64,000 nt of DNA from Polaromonas sp. (GCF_012927485.1 NZ_JABBPC010000028.1:30471-94470), one strand, 5' to 3'; counted from the first letter of the stretch, positions 9,504 through 18,803 are shown. Numbers and translations are program-made. The notes: generated by a model from the sequence alone, not told the origin.

Positions 9504-11321
9504 ATGGCTATCGCGGACACACAAGTTTCTAAAATGCGTACAAATTATTGCGGTCTGGTGACCGAGAGTCTGACGGGCCAAACTGTCAGCCTTTGCGGGT
9601 GGGTAAACCGTCGGCGCGATCACGGCGGCGTGATTTTCATCGACTTGCGTGACCGCGAAGGCTATGTGCAGGTGGTATGTGATCCGGATCGCGCCGACAT
9701 GTTCGCGACTGCTGAAGGCGTGCGCAACGAGTTTTGCGTTCAGGTCAAAGGCGTGGTGCGCGCGCGCCCCGAAGGCACGACCAACGACAACCTGAAAAGC
9801 GGTAAGGTCGAAGTGCTGTGTCACGAACTGATCGTGCTCAACCCCAGCGTCACGCCGCCGTTCCAGCTGGATGACGACAACCTGTCTGAAACGACACGGC
9901 TTACGCACCGCGTTCTGGATCTGCGTCGCCCGTACATGCAAAACAACTTGATGTTGCGCTACCGCGTGGCGATGGAAACGCGCAAGTTTCTCGATGCCAA
10001 CGGGTTTATCGACATTGAGACCCCCATGTTGACCAAAAGCACCCCCGAAGGGGCGCGCGACTACCTGGTGCCCAGCCGCGTCAATGAAGGACACTTTTTT
10101 GCGCTTCCACAGAGCCCCCAGTTGTTCAAACAGCTGCTCATGGTGGCCGGCTTTGATCGTTATTACCAGATTACCAAGTGTTTCCGCGACGAAGATCTGC
10201 GTGCCGACCGGCAGCCTGAATTTACGCAGATTGATATCGAGACGTCTTTCATGGGTGAGCAGGAAATCCGGGACCTGTTCCAGGGGATGATCGTCAACAT
10301 CTTCAAGACCGTTCTGGACACCGACTTGGGCGAGTTCCCTGTGATGACTTATGCCGATGCCATGCATCGTTTCGGCTCTGACAAGCCCGACCTGCGTGTA
10401 AACCTTGAGTTCACCGAACTGACCGATGTCATGGTGGGCGTTGACTTCAAGGTGTTCAGTACGCCAGCCACTACCCTCGGGGGCCGCGTGGTGGCCCTGC
10501 GCGTGCCGGGGGGGGCCGAGATGAGCCGCAGTGAAATTGACGGGTACACCGAATTCGTCAAGATCTATGGCGCTAAAGGTTTGGCCTGGATCAAGGTCAA
10601 CGATGTGAGCCGAGGCCGTGAAGGTCTGCAGAGCCCCATCGTCAAGAATATTCACGACGCGGCCATCGCCGAAATTCTCAAGCGTACCGGCGCCGGGAAC
10701 GGTGATCTGATTTTCTTTGGTGCCGACAAAGGCAAGGTGGTCAACGACAGCATTGGTGCCCTGCGCGTCAAGGTCGGCCACAGCGAATTCGGCAAAAAAG
10801 CCGGTTTGTTCACCAAGTGCTGGAAGCCGTTGTGGGTGGTCGATTTTCCGATGTTCGAGTTTGACGAAGAAGGCCAGCGCTGGAGTGCCGTGCACCATCC
10901 ATTCACGGCCCCCAAGGATGGGCATGAGGACTGGATGGATACTGATCCGGGCCGTTGCATTTCCAAAGCCTACGACATGGTACTCAACGGGTGGGAACTG
11001 GGTGGCGGTTCAGTCCGTATTCACCGTGCCGAGGTGCAGAGCAAGGTCTTCGATGCCCTGAAGATTGGTCCCGAGGAGGCCCAGGAGAAGTTCGGCTTCT
11101 TGCTGGACGCTCTGCAGTATGGTGCGCCGCCGCACGGTGGTCTGGCATTCGGTCTGGACCGCATCGTGACGATGATGACGGGTGCCGAGTCGATTCGTGA
11201 TGTGATCGCTTTCCCGAAAACACAACGTGCACAGTGCCTGCTGACCCATGCGCCTAGCCCGGTGGACGAAAAGCAACTGCGCGAACTTCATATCCGACTG
11301 CGCAATCCGTTGCCTGTCTAG
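9504..11321 (+). CDS. aspS: Aspartyl-tRNA synthetase
   Basis: Class II aminoacyl-tRNA synthetase of 605 residues that charges tRNA-Asp (possibly tRNA-Asn too if non-discriminating). Seen: N-terminal OB-fold anticodon domain ([21 protein letters not shown]), class II motif 2 with [18 protein letters not shown] near residue 225, the bacterial GAD insertion in the middle, and motif 3 [13 protein letters not shown] near the C-terminus. Length matches bacterial AspRS (~590-600). Many relatives begin at the MRTNYCG methionine (9534). Neither start has a clear Shine-Dalgarno. Confidence 0.97.
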   Translation: MAIADTQVSKMRTNYCGLVTESLTGQTVSLCGWVNRRRDHGGVIFIDLRDREGYVQVVCDPDRADMFATAEGVRNEFCVQVKGVVRARPEGTTNDNLKSGKVEVLCHELIVLNPSVTPPFQLDDDNLSETTRLTHRVLDLRRPYMQNNLMLRYRVAMETRKFLDANGFIDIETPMLTKSTPEGARDYLVPSRVNEGHFFALPQSPQLFKQLLMVAGFDRYYQITKCFRDEDLRADRQPEFTQIDIETSFMGEQEIRDLFQGMIVNIFKTVLDTDLGEFPVMTYADAMHRFGSDKPDLRVNLEFTELTDVMVGVDFKVFSTPATTLGGRVVALRVPGGAEMSRSEIDGYTEFVKIYGAKGLAWIKVNDVSRGREGLQSPIVKNIHDAAIAEILKRTGAGNGDLIFFGADKGKVVNDSIGALRVKVGHSEFGKKAGLFTKCWKPLWVVDFPMFEFDEEGQRWSAVHHPFTAPKDGHEDWMDTDPGRCISKAYDMVLNGWELGGGSVRIHRAEVQSKVFDALKIGPEEAQEKFGFLLDALQYGAPPHGGLAFGLDRIVTMMTGAESIRDVIAFPKTQRAQCLLTHAPSPVDEKQLRELHIRLRNPLPV

Positions 11322-11357
11322 TCGTTAAATACAGCGGACACACGGCCGGGGAAGATT

Positions 11358-11810
11358 TTGAAAAGATTCAAGATTCCCGAGTCGGTTTTGGTCGTTATTC
11401 ATACGCCTCAGTTGGAAGTTTTGCTGATTGAGCGTGCCGACCAGCCGGGTTTCTGGCAGAGCGTCACAGGCTCCAAAGATATGGCCGACGAGCCATTCTT
11501 GCAGACCGCGCTTCGGGAGGTGATGGAGGAAACAGGCATCGTTGCGTCATCGTCCCAATGCCTCGATTGGGGCCTTTCCAACGTGTATGAAATTTATCCG
11601 GTCTGGCGCCATCGTTATGCAGCGGGGGTGACGCACAACACGGAGCATGTGTTTGGTCTGCGGCTGCCTGAAGTGCGCGCTGTCACACTGAATCCGCGCG
11701 AGCACACGGCTTGGCAGTGGCTGCCCTACCGGGCAGCTGCGGATCGCTGTTTTTCTCCTTCCAACGCTGAAGCCATCCTGCTGCTGCCGCAGTGGTTGAC
11801 TCAAATGTGA
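11358..11810 (+). CDS. nudB: Dihydroneopterin triphosphate diphosphatase (Nudix)
   Basis: Nudix hydrolase of 150 residues. The Nudix box is visible as a G-x5-E-x7-REVxEExGI pattern from GSKDMADEPFLQTALREVMEE. NudB removes pyrophosphate from 7,8-dihydroneopterin triphosphate, the product of FolE, in folate synthesis. folE lies about 2 kb downstream on the same strand, which fits. The start is TTG at 11358, preceded by GGGGAAG. KRFKIPESVLVVIHT is the typical N-terminus. Confidence 0.92.
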   Translation: MKRFKIPESVLVVIHTPQLEVLLIERADQPGFWQSVTGSKDMADEPFLQTALREVMEETGIVASSSQCLDWGLSNVYEIYPVWRHRYAAGVTHNTEHVFGLRLPEVRAVTLNPREHTAWQWLPYRAAADRCFSPSNAEAILLLPQWLTQM

Positions 11811-11972
11811 TGGCGGCATACTTCAACCGGCTGTTTACCGGGCATGCATGCACAATGCACCGCAGGCTCCCCGCACGAACCAGGGAGCCATCAGACACTC
11901 AATTTACAAAACACCCGTTCCCTGACGCGCTGAGAACCACTCACCCGGTACATTGCTAAAAACCCCTTCACC

Positions 11973-13226
11973 ATGTTCCCACCCCCGACGTCAGAGGCAC
12001 TGCAATTACTCAACGGTGGGCAGGCTTTTTTTCCGGCGCTGATCAAAGCGTTGGATGCCGCAGCAAAGTGGATCCAGCTGGAAACGTATATTTTTGATTT
12101 TCATGAGGCCGGCGCGGAAGTGGCCGACGCGTTGGTCAGGGCTGCAGCGCGCGGGGTGACGGTTCAGGTGCTGGTGGACGGCATCGGCACCCCTCTTTTG
12201 CCTGCCGAGTGGCAGAAGAAATTTGCGGAATCGGGTGTCGAGTGGTGCGTGTACTCACCGCTTGGTGTTGGCTTGGCGGGGTGGGGTGCGCTCAGCCTGC
12301 TTGTGCCAGAGCGCTGGCGCAGACTGCATCGCAAGCTCTGTGTCGTCGATCAACGCCTGGTTTTTTGTGGTGGCATCAATGTGCTGGACGACTTCTATGA
12401 TCCCACGCATGGCGCGCTTCAGTCCCCGCGCTTTGATTTTGCGGTCGCCGTTACCGGGCCTCTCGCGCTCGATGCGGCCGATGCCATGGTCCTACTCTGG
12501 TGGCGCGTCCAAGCCGGTTACAGCGCGCGGCAGAGGCATTTGAACACCGCATGGGAAACCTTCAAGGCGGCGGGATACGGTGGGCGCACAGACACCGCGC
12601 AACTCGCGGTCCCGACGAGTTCCAAGACCGGCCATTTCGCGACAACGCCCCGCCCCAAAGCAGCGCTGATCCTGCGCGACAACCTGCTGAACCGCACCAG
12701 CATCGAACGCGCGTACCGCAAGGCGATCGGCAAGGCCCGCCACGAGATCATCATCGCCAATGCCTATTTTTTGCCGGGTGGAAAACTGCGTCGCGCGCTC
12801 ATCAGGGCTGCGAGGCGCGGTGTGCGGGTGACCCTTCTGCTGCAAGGAAAGTACGAGTACTTCATGCAGTACCACGCGGCCAGGCCTGTGTACGGCGCCT
12901 TGTTGGAGGCAGGGGTCGAAATTTACGAATATGCCGCGAGTTTTCTCCATGCCAAAGTAGCGGTGGTCGATGGGCATTGGGCGACTGTGGGCTCGTCCAA
13001 CCTTGATCCTTTGAGTTTGTTGCTGGCTCGAGAGGCGAATGTGGTGGTCGAGGACAGGGCGTTTGCCGAGGATTTGAGAAGGCGTTTATCTGAAGCCATG
13101 ACCAGTCACGGTCGGCGCATAGATCCCGCTGCTTACTATCAGCGACCGCTCGTTCAGCGTATTCAAGGTTGGGTTGCTTATGTCCTGATGCGGCTGGCGC
13201 TGCTCGTGACGGGACAACGGTACTGA
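11973..13226 (+). CDS. clsB: Cardiolipin synthase B / phospholipase D family
   Basis: PLD-superfamily protein of 417 residues with two HKD motifs: HRKLCVVD near residue 114 followed by GGINVLDDFYD, and HAKVAVVDG near residue 325 followed by GSSNLDPLS. Together they form one active site that transfers phosphatidyl groups, making cardiolipin. Length and lack of N-terminal transmembrane helices favour the ClsB subgroup over ClsA. A short hydrophobic C-terminal stretch (VLMRLALLVTG) may touch the membrane. It follows nudB after 162 bases in which I see no gene. Confidence 0.92.
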   Translation: MFPPPTSEALQLLNGGQAFFPALIKALDAAAKWIQLETYIFDFHEAGAEVADALVRAAARGVTVQVLVDGIGTPLLPAEWQKKFAESGVEWCVYSPLGVGLAGWGALSLLVPERWRRLHRKLCVVDQRLVFCGGINVLDDFYDPTHGALQSPRFDFAVAVTGPLALDAADAMVLLWWRVQAGYSARQRHLNTAWETFKAAGYGGRTDTAQLAVPTSSKTGHFATTPRPKAALILRDNLLNRTSIERAYRKAIGKARHEIIIANAYFLPGGKLRRALIRAARRGVRVTLLLQGKYEYFMQYHAARPVYGALLEAGVEIYEYAASFLHAKVAVVDGHWATVGSSNLDPLSLLLAREANVVVEDRAFAEDLRRRLSEAMTSHGRRIDPAAYYQRPLVQRIQGWVAYVLMRLALLVTGQRY

Positions 13227-13274
13227 GCCGGCGACACGGCACGAAAGCGGTTTTCAAAGTGAGACAGTTTTAGC

Positions 13275-13291
13275 GCTATTAAAACAATAGC
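13275..13291. repeat. Short palindromic repeat, copy 1
   Basis: GCTATT (13275-13280) and AATAGC (13286-13291) around a 5-base A-rich loop. The same arms and loop length recur at 42535-42551 in the opposite orientation. It lies after clsB and before folE and may act as a terminator or be a REP-like element. Confidence 0.6.
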
Positions 13292-13380
13292 TACTTATGA
13301 CTGCTTATAGAGGCTTCAGAGCTAAAAACCTTGTAAACTTCGGGACAAGACTATTTTTTGGTGGACTGTTAATATCTACC

Positions 13381-14103
13381 ATGCCTATGAAAATTACCAC
13401 GCTTTCCCAAGACGCGATAGACGAAGGAACCCCTGTTTCAGTCAAGATTCGTGAGCGCCTTGCCAAAGCGCGTAAGCGCTTCAATGCGAACGACAATATT
13501 GCCCAGTTTATTGAGCCGGGCGAGTTGGAAAAGCTGCTTGACGAAGTTGAAGTCAAAATGCAGGGCGTGCTCGACAGCTTGGTGATCGATACCGTCGGCG
13601 ACCATAACACCAACAATACCGCGCGCCGTGTGGCAAAAATGTATCTGAACGAGGTGTTCAACGGGCGCTATGTACAGCCGCCCAACATCACTGAGTTTCC
13701 AAATGCCGAGCATCTCAACGAGCTGATGATCGTCGGACCTATCACCGTGCGCAGCGCCTGTTCGCACCATTTTTGTCCGGTGATTGGAAAAATATGGATT
13801 GGGGTGCTGCCCAACGAGCACACCAATGTAATTGGCCTGTCCAAATATGCGCGCCTGGCCGAGTGGGTGATGGGGCGGCCGCAGATTCAGGAAGAGGCCG
13901 TGGTGCAGTTGGCTGATTTGATTATGGAAAAAACCCAGCCAGACGGCTTGGCCATCGTGATGGAAGCGAGTCATTTCTGCATGTCGTGGCGCGGCGTCAA
14001 GGACATGGACAGCAAAATGATCAACTCGGTCATGCGCGGCGTGTTCCTTAAAAATTCAGCATTGCGACGAGAATTCCTCGCGTTAATTCCTCAGAAAGGC
14101 TAA
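13381..14103 (+). CDS. folE: GTP cyclohydrolase I
   Basis: Homodecameric zinc enzyme that converts GTP to 7,8-dihydroneopterin triphosphate, first step of folate synthesis. 240 residues from the ATG at 13381 (MPMKITTLS). An in-frame ATG at 13297 would add 28 residues of unlikely composition and was rejected. Zinc ligands are visible: Cys and His in RSACSHHFCPVIG near residues 127-130 and Cys in EASHFCMSWRGVKD near residue 200. Active-site region PFEL-type core and VIGLSKYARL are intact. The BLUF photoreceptor gene starts 4 bases after the stop. Confidence 0.95.
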   Translation: MPMKITTLSQDAIDEGTPVSVKIRERLAKARKRFNANDNIAQFIEPGELEKLLDEVEVKMQGVLDSLVIDTVGDHNTNNTARRVAKMYLNEVFNGRYVQPPNITEFPNAEHLNELMIVGPITVRSACSHHFCPVIGKIWIGVLPNEHTNVIGLSKYARLAEWVMGRPQIQEEAVVQLADLIMEKTQPDGLAIVMEASHFCMSWRGVKDMDSKMINSVMRGVFLKNSALRREFLALIPQKG

Positions 14104-14107
14104 TCCG

Positions 14108-14530
14108 ATGTTGGTACGTTTGCTTTATGCGAGTCGCGCCATGGACACCAGTCCTGCGGCCATTGATGCCATCTTGGCGCAGTCACGACAGTACAACCCG
14201 ACTTGTGGGATTACTGGCATTCTTTGCTATGGTGCGGGTATTTTCTTGCAGGCTATCGAAGGCGGACGCATCGCCGTCAGTGAGCTGTACGGCCACATTC
14301 AAAGAGATTCGCGCCACAAAGACGTGGTACTGCTCGACTACGAAGAAATTTCCGAGCGTCGGTTCGGCGGCTGGACCATGGGTCAGGTCAACCTGCTCAA
14401 GTTAAACCATTCCATTCTTCTGAAGTATTCGGAAAAGCCTGAGCTCGATCCATATTCGGCTTCAGGCAAGGTGTCTCTTGCTTTGCTGGAGGAGTTGATG
14501 GCCACGGCGTCCATCATCGGCCGCGTCTGA
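14108..14530 (+). CDS. BLUF-domain blue-light sensor
   Basis: Stand-alone BLUF (FAD-based blue-light) photoreceptor of 140 residues. The photocycle residues can be placed by counting: Tyr7 in LLYASR, Asn30, Gln48 in FLQAIEG, Trp89 and Met91 in GGWTMG. These match the PixD/AppA set (Tyr8, Asn31, Gln50, Trp91, Met93 in PixD). A C-terminal helical extension of about 45 residues follows, as in short BLUF proteins such as PixD and BlrB. No output domain is fused, so it must signal through a partner. A ribosome site AAAGG lies in the end of folE, and the 4-base gap argues for one transcript with folE. Confidence 0.95.
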   Translation: MLVRLLYASRAMDTSPAAIDAILAQSRQYNPTCGITGILCYGAGIFLQAIEGGRIAVSELYGHIQRDSRHKDVVLLDYEEISERRFGGWTMGQVNLLKLNHSILLKYSEKPELDPYSASGKVSLALLEELMATASIIGRV

Positions 14531-14604
14531 CACTGCACGACAAAGCGGCTGCGCTTGCTACCGCGCTGTCGCCTCCGTCAGCTTCGCATTGCCGTGTTTT
14601 CTAG

Positions 14605-15486
14605 GTGTCCTTTCAATCCCTTGCCCTGGTTCTTCTCGCCGGGCTAATTCACGCGAGCTGGAATATTGCCGCCAAGAAGGCCGGCGGAGATGCGCGCTTC
14701 GCGGCATTCACCGGGCTGGTCATGATGGTGGTCTGGGCGCCGGTGGGCATTTGGGTAGGGGCTGACGAGTTACCACGCTGGGGCCGTACCGAATGGGTGA
14801 TGCTGTGTGCCAGCGCGTTGCTGCATACCGTGTACTACGTGACCCTCCTGCGCGGCTATCGCAAGGCGGATCTCACCGTGGTTTATCCACTGGCGCGCGG
14901 TTCCGGTCCTCTCTTGTCGTCACTGGTTGCCGTGTTTTTTTTGGGCGAGCACATTTCTGTGCTGGGCCTTGCAGGCATCGCTGGCGTTGTTGGCGGTGTA
15001 TTTCTAATCGCCGGTGGACCGGCACTGTGGCGCGCTTCGCATGACCCTTCGCGGCGCGAGCGCGTCCGCAAAGGGTTGCGCTACGGCCTGCTAACCGGTG
15101 TGTTCATTGCGGGCTACACGATCGTCGATGGCTACGTGGTCAAACTCCTGCTTATGTCACCGATTCTTATCGATTACATCGGAAATTTTGGACGCCTGGC
15201 TTTTGTGATGCCGACTGTTTTACGCGACCTGCCCACCGCAGCCGCGCTTTGGAACCGGCAATGGAAATATGCCTTATTGGTGGGCATCATTAGTCCCGTC
15301 GGCTATGTGTTGGTGCTCTTTGCGATGCAGACCGCCCCGCTGTCGCATGTGGCGCCCGCGCGCGAGGTATCGATGCTGTTTGCGGCCTTGTTAGGCGGGC
15401 ATTTGCTTGGCGAGGGCGATCGGAAATTGCGGCTTCTCGGCGCGCTGTGCATCGCGGTCGGCGTGATGGCGTTGGCCTTGGGTTGA
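14605..15486 (+). CDS. EamA/DMT family transporter
   Basis: Drug/metabolite transporter superfamily membrane protein of 293 residues with about ten hydrophobic segments arranged as two EamA repeats (first half to ~residue 135, second from ~150). Segments such as LALVLLAGLIHASWNIAAKK at the start and LLGALCIAVGVMALALG at the end are typical. The start is GTG at 14605. Substrate cannot be told. It lies 74 bases after the BLUF gene and about 20 bases before the DUF429 gene. Confidence 0.88.
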   Translation: MSFQSLALVLLAGLIHASWNIAAKKAGGDARFAAFTGLVMMVVWAPVGIWVGADELPRWGRTEWVMLCASALLHTVYYVTLLRGYRKADLTVVYPLARGSGPLLSSLVAVFFLGEHISVLGLAGIAGVVGGVFLIAGGPALWRASHDPSRRERVRKGLRYGLLTGVFIAGYTIVDGYVVKLLLMSPILIDYIGNFGRLAFVMPTVLRDLPTAAALWNRQWKYALLVGIISPVGYVLVLFAMQTAPLSHVAPAREVSMLFAALLGGHLLGEGDRKLRLLGALCIAVGVMALALG

Positions 15487-15505
15487 GCGCAAGAAGGAGT
15501 AGGAA

Positions 15506-16336
15506 ATTAAGACGCTTGTAGCCTCAGACCTGTTGATTGGTTGCGATTTTTCCAGCAGCCCCAGCCGTCGCAAGCCCATCGTGATCGCCTCAGGCTCATC
15601 TTCGAAGGAACGCGTCCTTCTGGCGGGCCTGGAACGCGTTGAATCGTTGGACGGATTTGAGCAGTGGTTGCTCCAATCGAGCGCGTGGACGGGAGTTTTT
15701 GATTTTCCATTCGGCCTACCGCGCGAATTGGTGGTGAGTCTCGATTGGCCCCTGGATTGGCCTGAGCTGATTCGCTACTACGGGGGGTTGAGCCGCGCCG
15801 AGATCCGCAATACCTTCGCTGCTTTTTGCAATGCACGTCCAGCCGGGAAAAAGTTTGCGCACCGCGCCGCTGACCGGCTGGCGGGTTCCAGTCCGTCCAT
15901 GAAGTGGGTTAACCCGCCAGTGGCGTACATGCTGCATGCCGGTGTGCCGCGTTTGGTGGCGGCTGGCGTGCACATCCCTTGCCTTCATCTTGGCGACAGC
16001 CGCCGAATCGCATTGGAGGGCTACCCTGGCCTGCTCGCGCGCGAGGTTCTTGGCCACCGCTCTTACAAGAGTGACGACAAGGCCAAGCAGACGCCGGAGC
16101 GCCTGATTGCGCGCAAGGATCTGATTACCGCGATGGAGCATGGGAATACCCGGCTGGGTGTGCGTTTGAAAGTCAGTCATGCCCAGCGCGATGCCCTTAT
16201 TGACGACGCCAGCGGCGACAGTCTTGATGCCGTGCTGTGTCTCTTGCAGGCAGCTTGGGCGGCACAGCAGGGCCCGCCCCGGTATGGTTTGCCGTCGCAC
16301 GTGGACCCGCTGGAGGGCTGGATTGTCTCAGCTTGA
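15506..16336 (+). CDS. DUF429 family protein, probable ATT start
   Basis: Protein of 276 residues matching DUF429, a predicted RNase H-like nuclease fold of unknown function. DLLIGCDFSSSPSRRKP near the N-terminus carries the conserved Asp of this family, and FDFPFGLPRELV and DSLDAVLCLLQAAWA further on are typical. No ATG or GTG exists in the right place. The only good Shine-Dalgarno, AAGGAG at 15494-15499, is 6 bases upstream of an in-frame ATT at 15506, giving (M)KTLVASDLLIGCDFSS. A TTG at 15533 is the nearest conventional alternative but has no ribosome site and would cut into the first beta-strand. Confidence 0.8.
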   Translation: MKTLVASDLLIGCDFSSSPSRRKPIVIASGSSSKERVLLAGLERVESLDGFEQWLLQSSAWTGVFDFPFGLPRELVVSLDWPLDWPELIRYYGGLSRAEIRNTFAAFCNARPAGKKFAHRAADRLAGSSPSMKWVNPPVAYMLHAGVPRLVAAGVHIPCLHLGDSRRIALEGYPGLLAREVLGHRSYKSDDKAKQTPERLIARKDLITAMEHGNTRLGVRLKVSHAQRDALIDDASGDSLDAVLCLLQAAWAAQQGPPRYGLPSHVDPLEGWIVSA

Positions 16337-16417
16337 CCTTGACCTATTGAGCCGCCCTTTTTTAAAAGCGACTCACCCGATTGAATCCGCAACAAGCGGC
16401 TATTAATTAAGAAGTTA

Positions 16418-16957
16418 ATGGAGCATACGACGTTGATCTTCACGACAAAATCACGGGTCATGCTGGCTTTTGTTGCAATGCTGGCCTGCTGTGCTTCAAC
16501 TTGGTCAGTGGCCCGTTCCCAGGCCTCCTGGTGGGGTGAAGTGACCTACGTGGTCGACGGAGATACCGTTCATGTACGACCCTTGCGAGGCGGCAAGCCG
16601 CTCAGCATTCGTATCGATGGCATTGATGCCCCTGAAATTTGCCAGGCCGGAGGTAGAGAGGCCCGCGATGCGCTCAAGCGCCGGACGTTGGGCCAGCGCG
16701 TCACCGTTCACGGCACACGTCGCGATATCTACGGTCGTCTGCTGGCTAGGATTGTTATAAACGGTGAAGATCAAGGCGAATGGATGGTTGCGGAAGGACT
16801 GGCTTGGTCCTACCGATACCGTGGTCATTCAGGCCGCTACGCCCTGCAGCAACGCGATGCAGAAGTGGCTGGGATCGGACTATTCACACGGTCTCCCGCA
16901 GCCCCACCTGTTAATCCACGGATTTTCCGAAAGCAACATGGAAGCTGCTACTTTTAA
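16418..16957 (+). CDS. Exported thermonuclease family protein (SNase-like)
   Basis: Staphylococcal-nuclease-like protein of 179 residues with an N-terminal signal or anchor segment (about residues 10-28, LAFVAMLACCASTWSVA). The SNase core is clear: VVDGDTVHVRPL (calcium-binding Asp), RIDGIDAPEICQAGG (catalytic Arg and Asp/Glu region), GQRVTVHGTRRDIYGRLLARIV and NGEDQGEWMVAEGLAW. It should cleave DNA/RNA outside the cytoplasm. It does not appear to be in an operon with its neighbours; a 187-base gap follows before the BON lipoprotein. Confidence 0.9.
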   Translation: MEHTTLIFTTKSRVMLAFVAMLACCASTWSVARSQASWWGEVTYVVDGDTVHVRPLRGGKPLSIRIDGIDAPEICQAGGREARDALKRRTLGQRVTVHGTRRDIYGRLLARIVINGEDQGEWMVAEGLAWSYRYRGHSGRYALQQRDAEVAGIGLFTRSPAAPPVNPRIFRKQHGSCYF

Positions 16958-17144
16958 CCTTTCTTTTTTTCGCTTCAGGCGCCGGGAAAATAGTTTTTGT
17001 TGGCATTTACCTGCGGTATTTCGGCGGATGCTGACCAACGCCGTTGGCACACCGGTTACAGTAAATATGCGTGCCCGCGCAATCGCCGTTTATTCGGCCG
17101 TAGGTTCTCTCAGGGCGCGCATGTTCTTACCAACAGGAGCCAGT

Positions 17145-17651
17145 ATGAGAAAACAATCGTTTAAACGTTTACCAACCGGCCCGCGCCTCGACACACACTG
17201 GGTCGTAGCCAGTGCGCTGGCGCTTGTTTTTTCACTGAGCGCCTGTGGCAAGTCAGACGCCGACAAAACAGCGGGCCAGCAACTCGACGCGGCCATTGCT
17301 AAAACCGGGCAGGCGGCTGCAGAAGCCAAAGCTGAATCCGAAAGTACCCTGGCCAACGCGCAAGCGGCGCTGAAAGACATCACGCAGAACGCCGAGCATT
17401 CAGCCAAAGAGATTTCAAGCCAAGGCGCGGGAGCACTGGATGATCTGGCCGTTACTGCGGCTGTGTCGGCAGGACTTGCTAGCGACCCCGACCTGCGCGC
17501 GCTGAACATTAAGGTGGATGCAAAGAATGGTGCCGTGACCTTGAACGGCTCTGCGCCCACCGAAGCGGCCCGCGAGAACGCCAGCACTATTAGCAAAGCG
17601 GTCCGGGGGGTGAACTCCGTGGACAACAAACTAATTGTGGTGGGGCGGTGA
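17145..17651 (+). CDS. BON-domain lipoprotein
   Basis: Lipoprotein of 168 residues. The signal peptide ends in lipobox LSAC with Cys near residue 34. Then comes an Ala/Glu/Lys-rich helical stretch (~45-110, probable coiled coil) and a C-terminal BON domain (~105-168: AVSAGLASDPDLRALNIKVD, NGAVTLNGSAPTEAARENA, VRGVNSVDNKLIV). BON domains bind phospholipid or envelope components (OsmY and DolP types). AGGAG (17135-17139) 5 bases before the ATG at 17145 sets the start; a longer frame to 16764 is not credible. It is the first gene of the stress-type island. Confidence 0.88.
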   Translation: MRKQSFKRLPTGPRLDTHWVVASALALVFSLSACGKSDADKTAGQQLDAAIAKTGQAAAEAKAESESTLANAQAALKDITQNAEHSAKEISSQGAGALDDLAVTAAVSAGLASDPDLRALNIKVDAKNGAVTLNGSAPTEAARENASTISKAVRGVNSVDNKLIVVGR

Positions 17652-17849
17652 TTGCCTCATTGCCGCTTCCACAACGCGGCCGATTCTTGCAGCCGTCAGA
17701 TAGCGCGTCCGCGCAGGGATTGAAAACGTAGAGTCCATTTTTTTGGCAGCGTCTTGAATGTCAACAACGCATAAAAAAGGCAGCCGATGAAAATTACATC
17801 GACCGCCCGGTTCACGTCGCCTCAACGGATGCAGAGGCTTAACAGGCGA

Positions 17850-18164
17850 TTAAGGCCGAACGACGATGTCGTTGCGCACGTTCTTGACGTTCTTGACGCC
17901 ACGGGCAATATTTTCAGCTTGGGTTCTTTCAGCATTTGACTTCGCGAAACCGGACAGCTGAACGGTACCGTTGAGAGTTTCTACGCTGATGGAGGTTGCT
18001 GAAACCGTCTTGTCCTCGACGAATTTAGCTTTGACGGAGGTTGTGATGGCCGCATCATCAACATAGGAGCCAGCAGTTTCCTGGCCACGCCCCACGGCGC
18101 AGCCGCTGCCGATGATGGTGATGCCTGCCAGAGCAGCGAATGCAATTGCGCGAGCGTATTTCAT
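17850..18164 (-). CDS. BON-domain lipoprotein, OsmY-like
   Basis: Lipoprotein of 104 residues with signal peptide and lipobox GSGC (Cys at residue 22), followed by a single BON domain (DDAAITTSVKAKFVEDKTV, VETLNGTVQLSGFAKS, ARGVKNVKNVRNDIVV). The ATG at 18164 is preceded by GAGGAAAAC, a good ribosome site. An upstream in-frame extension to 18236 is unlikely because it would bury the signal peptide. It is convergent with the other BON gene across about 200 bases and follows the ferritin-like gene on the same strand. Confidence 0.9.
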   Translation of the reverse strand: MKYARAIAFAALAGITIIGSGCAVGRGQETAGSYVDDAAITTSVKAKFVEDKTVSATSISVETLNGTVQLSGFAKSNAERTQAENIARGVKNVKNVRNDIVVRP

Positions 18165-18257
18165 ATTGTTTTCCTCTTTAGTCTGTTTAATTGAACGAGT
18201 GCAAGGTTTACAAAGCCTGTCAATCAGCGGCACCACGCCAATTGACCTGCGCCATCG

Positions 18258-18803
18258 TTATTTTTTCAGCCAATCTTTCAGCTCATCTGCGTGTTCTTCC
18301 TCGTCCGTAAGAATATCTATCAGCATGCGGCGCGTGGTCGGGTCTTCGTCGCCTATCAAAGCAATCATCTGGCGGTAGCTTTCAACGGCAATACGTTCAG
18401 CGATCAGATTGACCCGAATCATGGTTTGCAAGTCGTTCGATTCGTCATAGTCAGCATGACTGCGTTGCAGCAAGCTATTGGGCGAGAAATCGGGCTCTCC
18501 GCCCAACTGCACAATTCGCCTTGCAATACGGTCAGCGTGCGCAGACTCCTCGTTGGCATGCACCATAAACTCCTCGGCAATCTTCGGAGACGACATGCCC
18601 GTGGCCATGAAGTGATGACGTTTGTACCGAAGTACGCAAACCAGTTCGGTGGCTAAAGAGTCATTGAGAAGCTTGATAATGGCGTCCCTGTGCGGCCCAT
18701 ACGCGGGGGTGATTGCACCATCGTCAAGGCTTTGGCGGGCTGCATCCAAACCCTTCTCATCGAGGACCAGCGCGTTGGGGGAATTGGTAGTGGCGTTTTT
18801 CAT
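18258..18803 (-). CDS. Ferritin-like / bacterioferritin-family protein
   Basis: Four-helix diiron protein of 181 residues of the ferritin-like superfamily (bacterioferritin/Dps-like DUF type). Candidate diiron ligands are visible in order: Glu in LATELVCVLRYKRHH, Glu and His in HANEESAHADRI, Glu in AERIAVESYRQ, and Glu/His in LTDEEEHADEL. It likely stores iron or removes peroxide. Its start overlaps the end of the upstream gene by 4 bases (18800-18803), so they are translationally coupled on the minus strand. Confidence 0.85.
   Translation of the reverse strand: MKNATTNSPNALVLDEKGLDAARQSLDDGAITPAYGPHRDAIIKLLNDSLATELVCVLRYKRHHFMATGMSSPKIAEEFMVHANEESAHADRIARRIVQLGGEPDFSPNSLLQRSHADYDESNDLQTMIRVNLIAERIAVESYRQMIALIGDEDPTTRRMLIDILTDEEEHADELKDWLKK

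Noticed and set aside
9252..10925. 557-codon minus-strand frame across aspS
   Set aside because: It is the antisense of a clear aspartyl-tRNA synthetase, with no domain of its own; a codon-bias artefact of a GC-rich gene.
13297..13380. N-terminal extension of folE from an upstream ATG
   Set aside because: The 28 added residues do not look like GTP cyclohydrolase and the family start fits the ATG at 13381.
16340..16372. GAGCCGC/GCGACTC hairpin after the DUF429 gene as a terminator
   Set aside because: It has an internal mismatch and the T-run is in the loop, not after the stem.
16764..17144. Long in-frame extension of the BON lipoprotein into the nuclease gene
   Set aside because: It would bury the signal peptide; AGGAG before the ATG at 17145 marks the real start.
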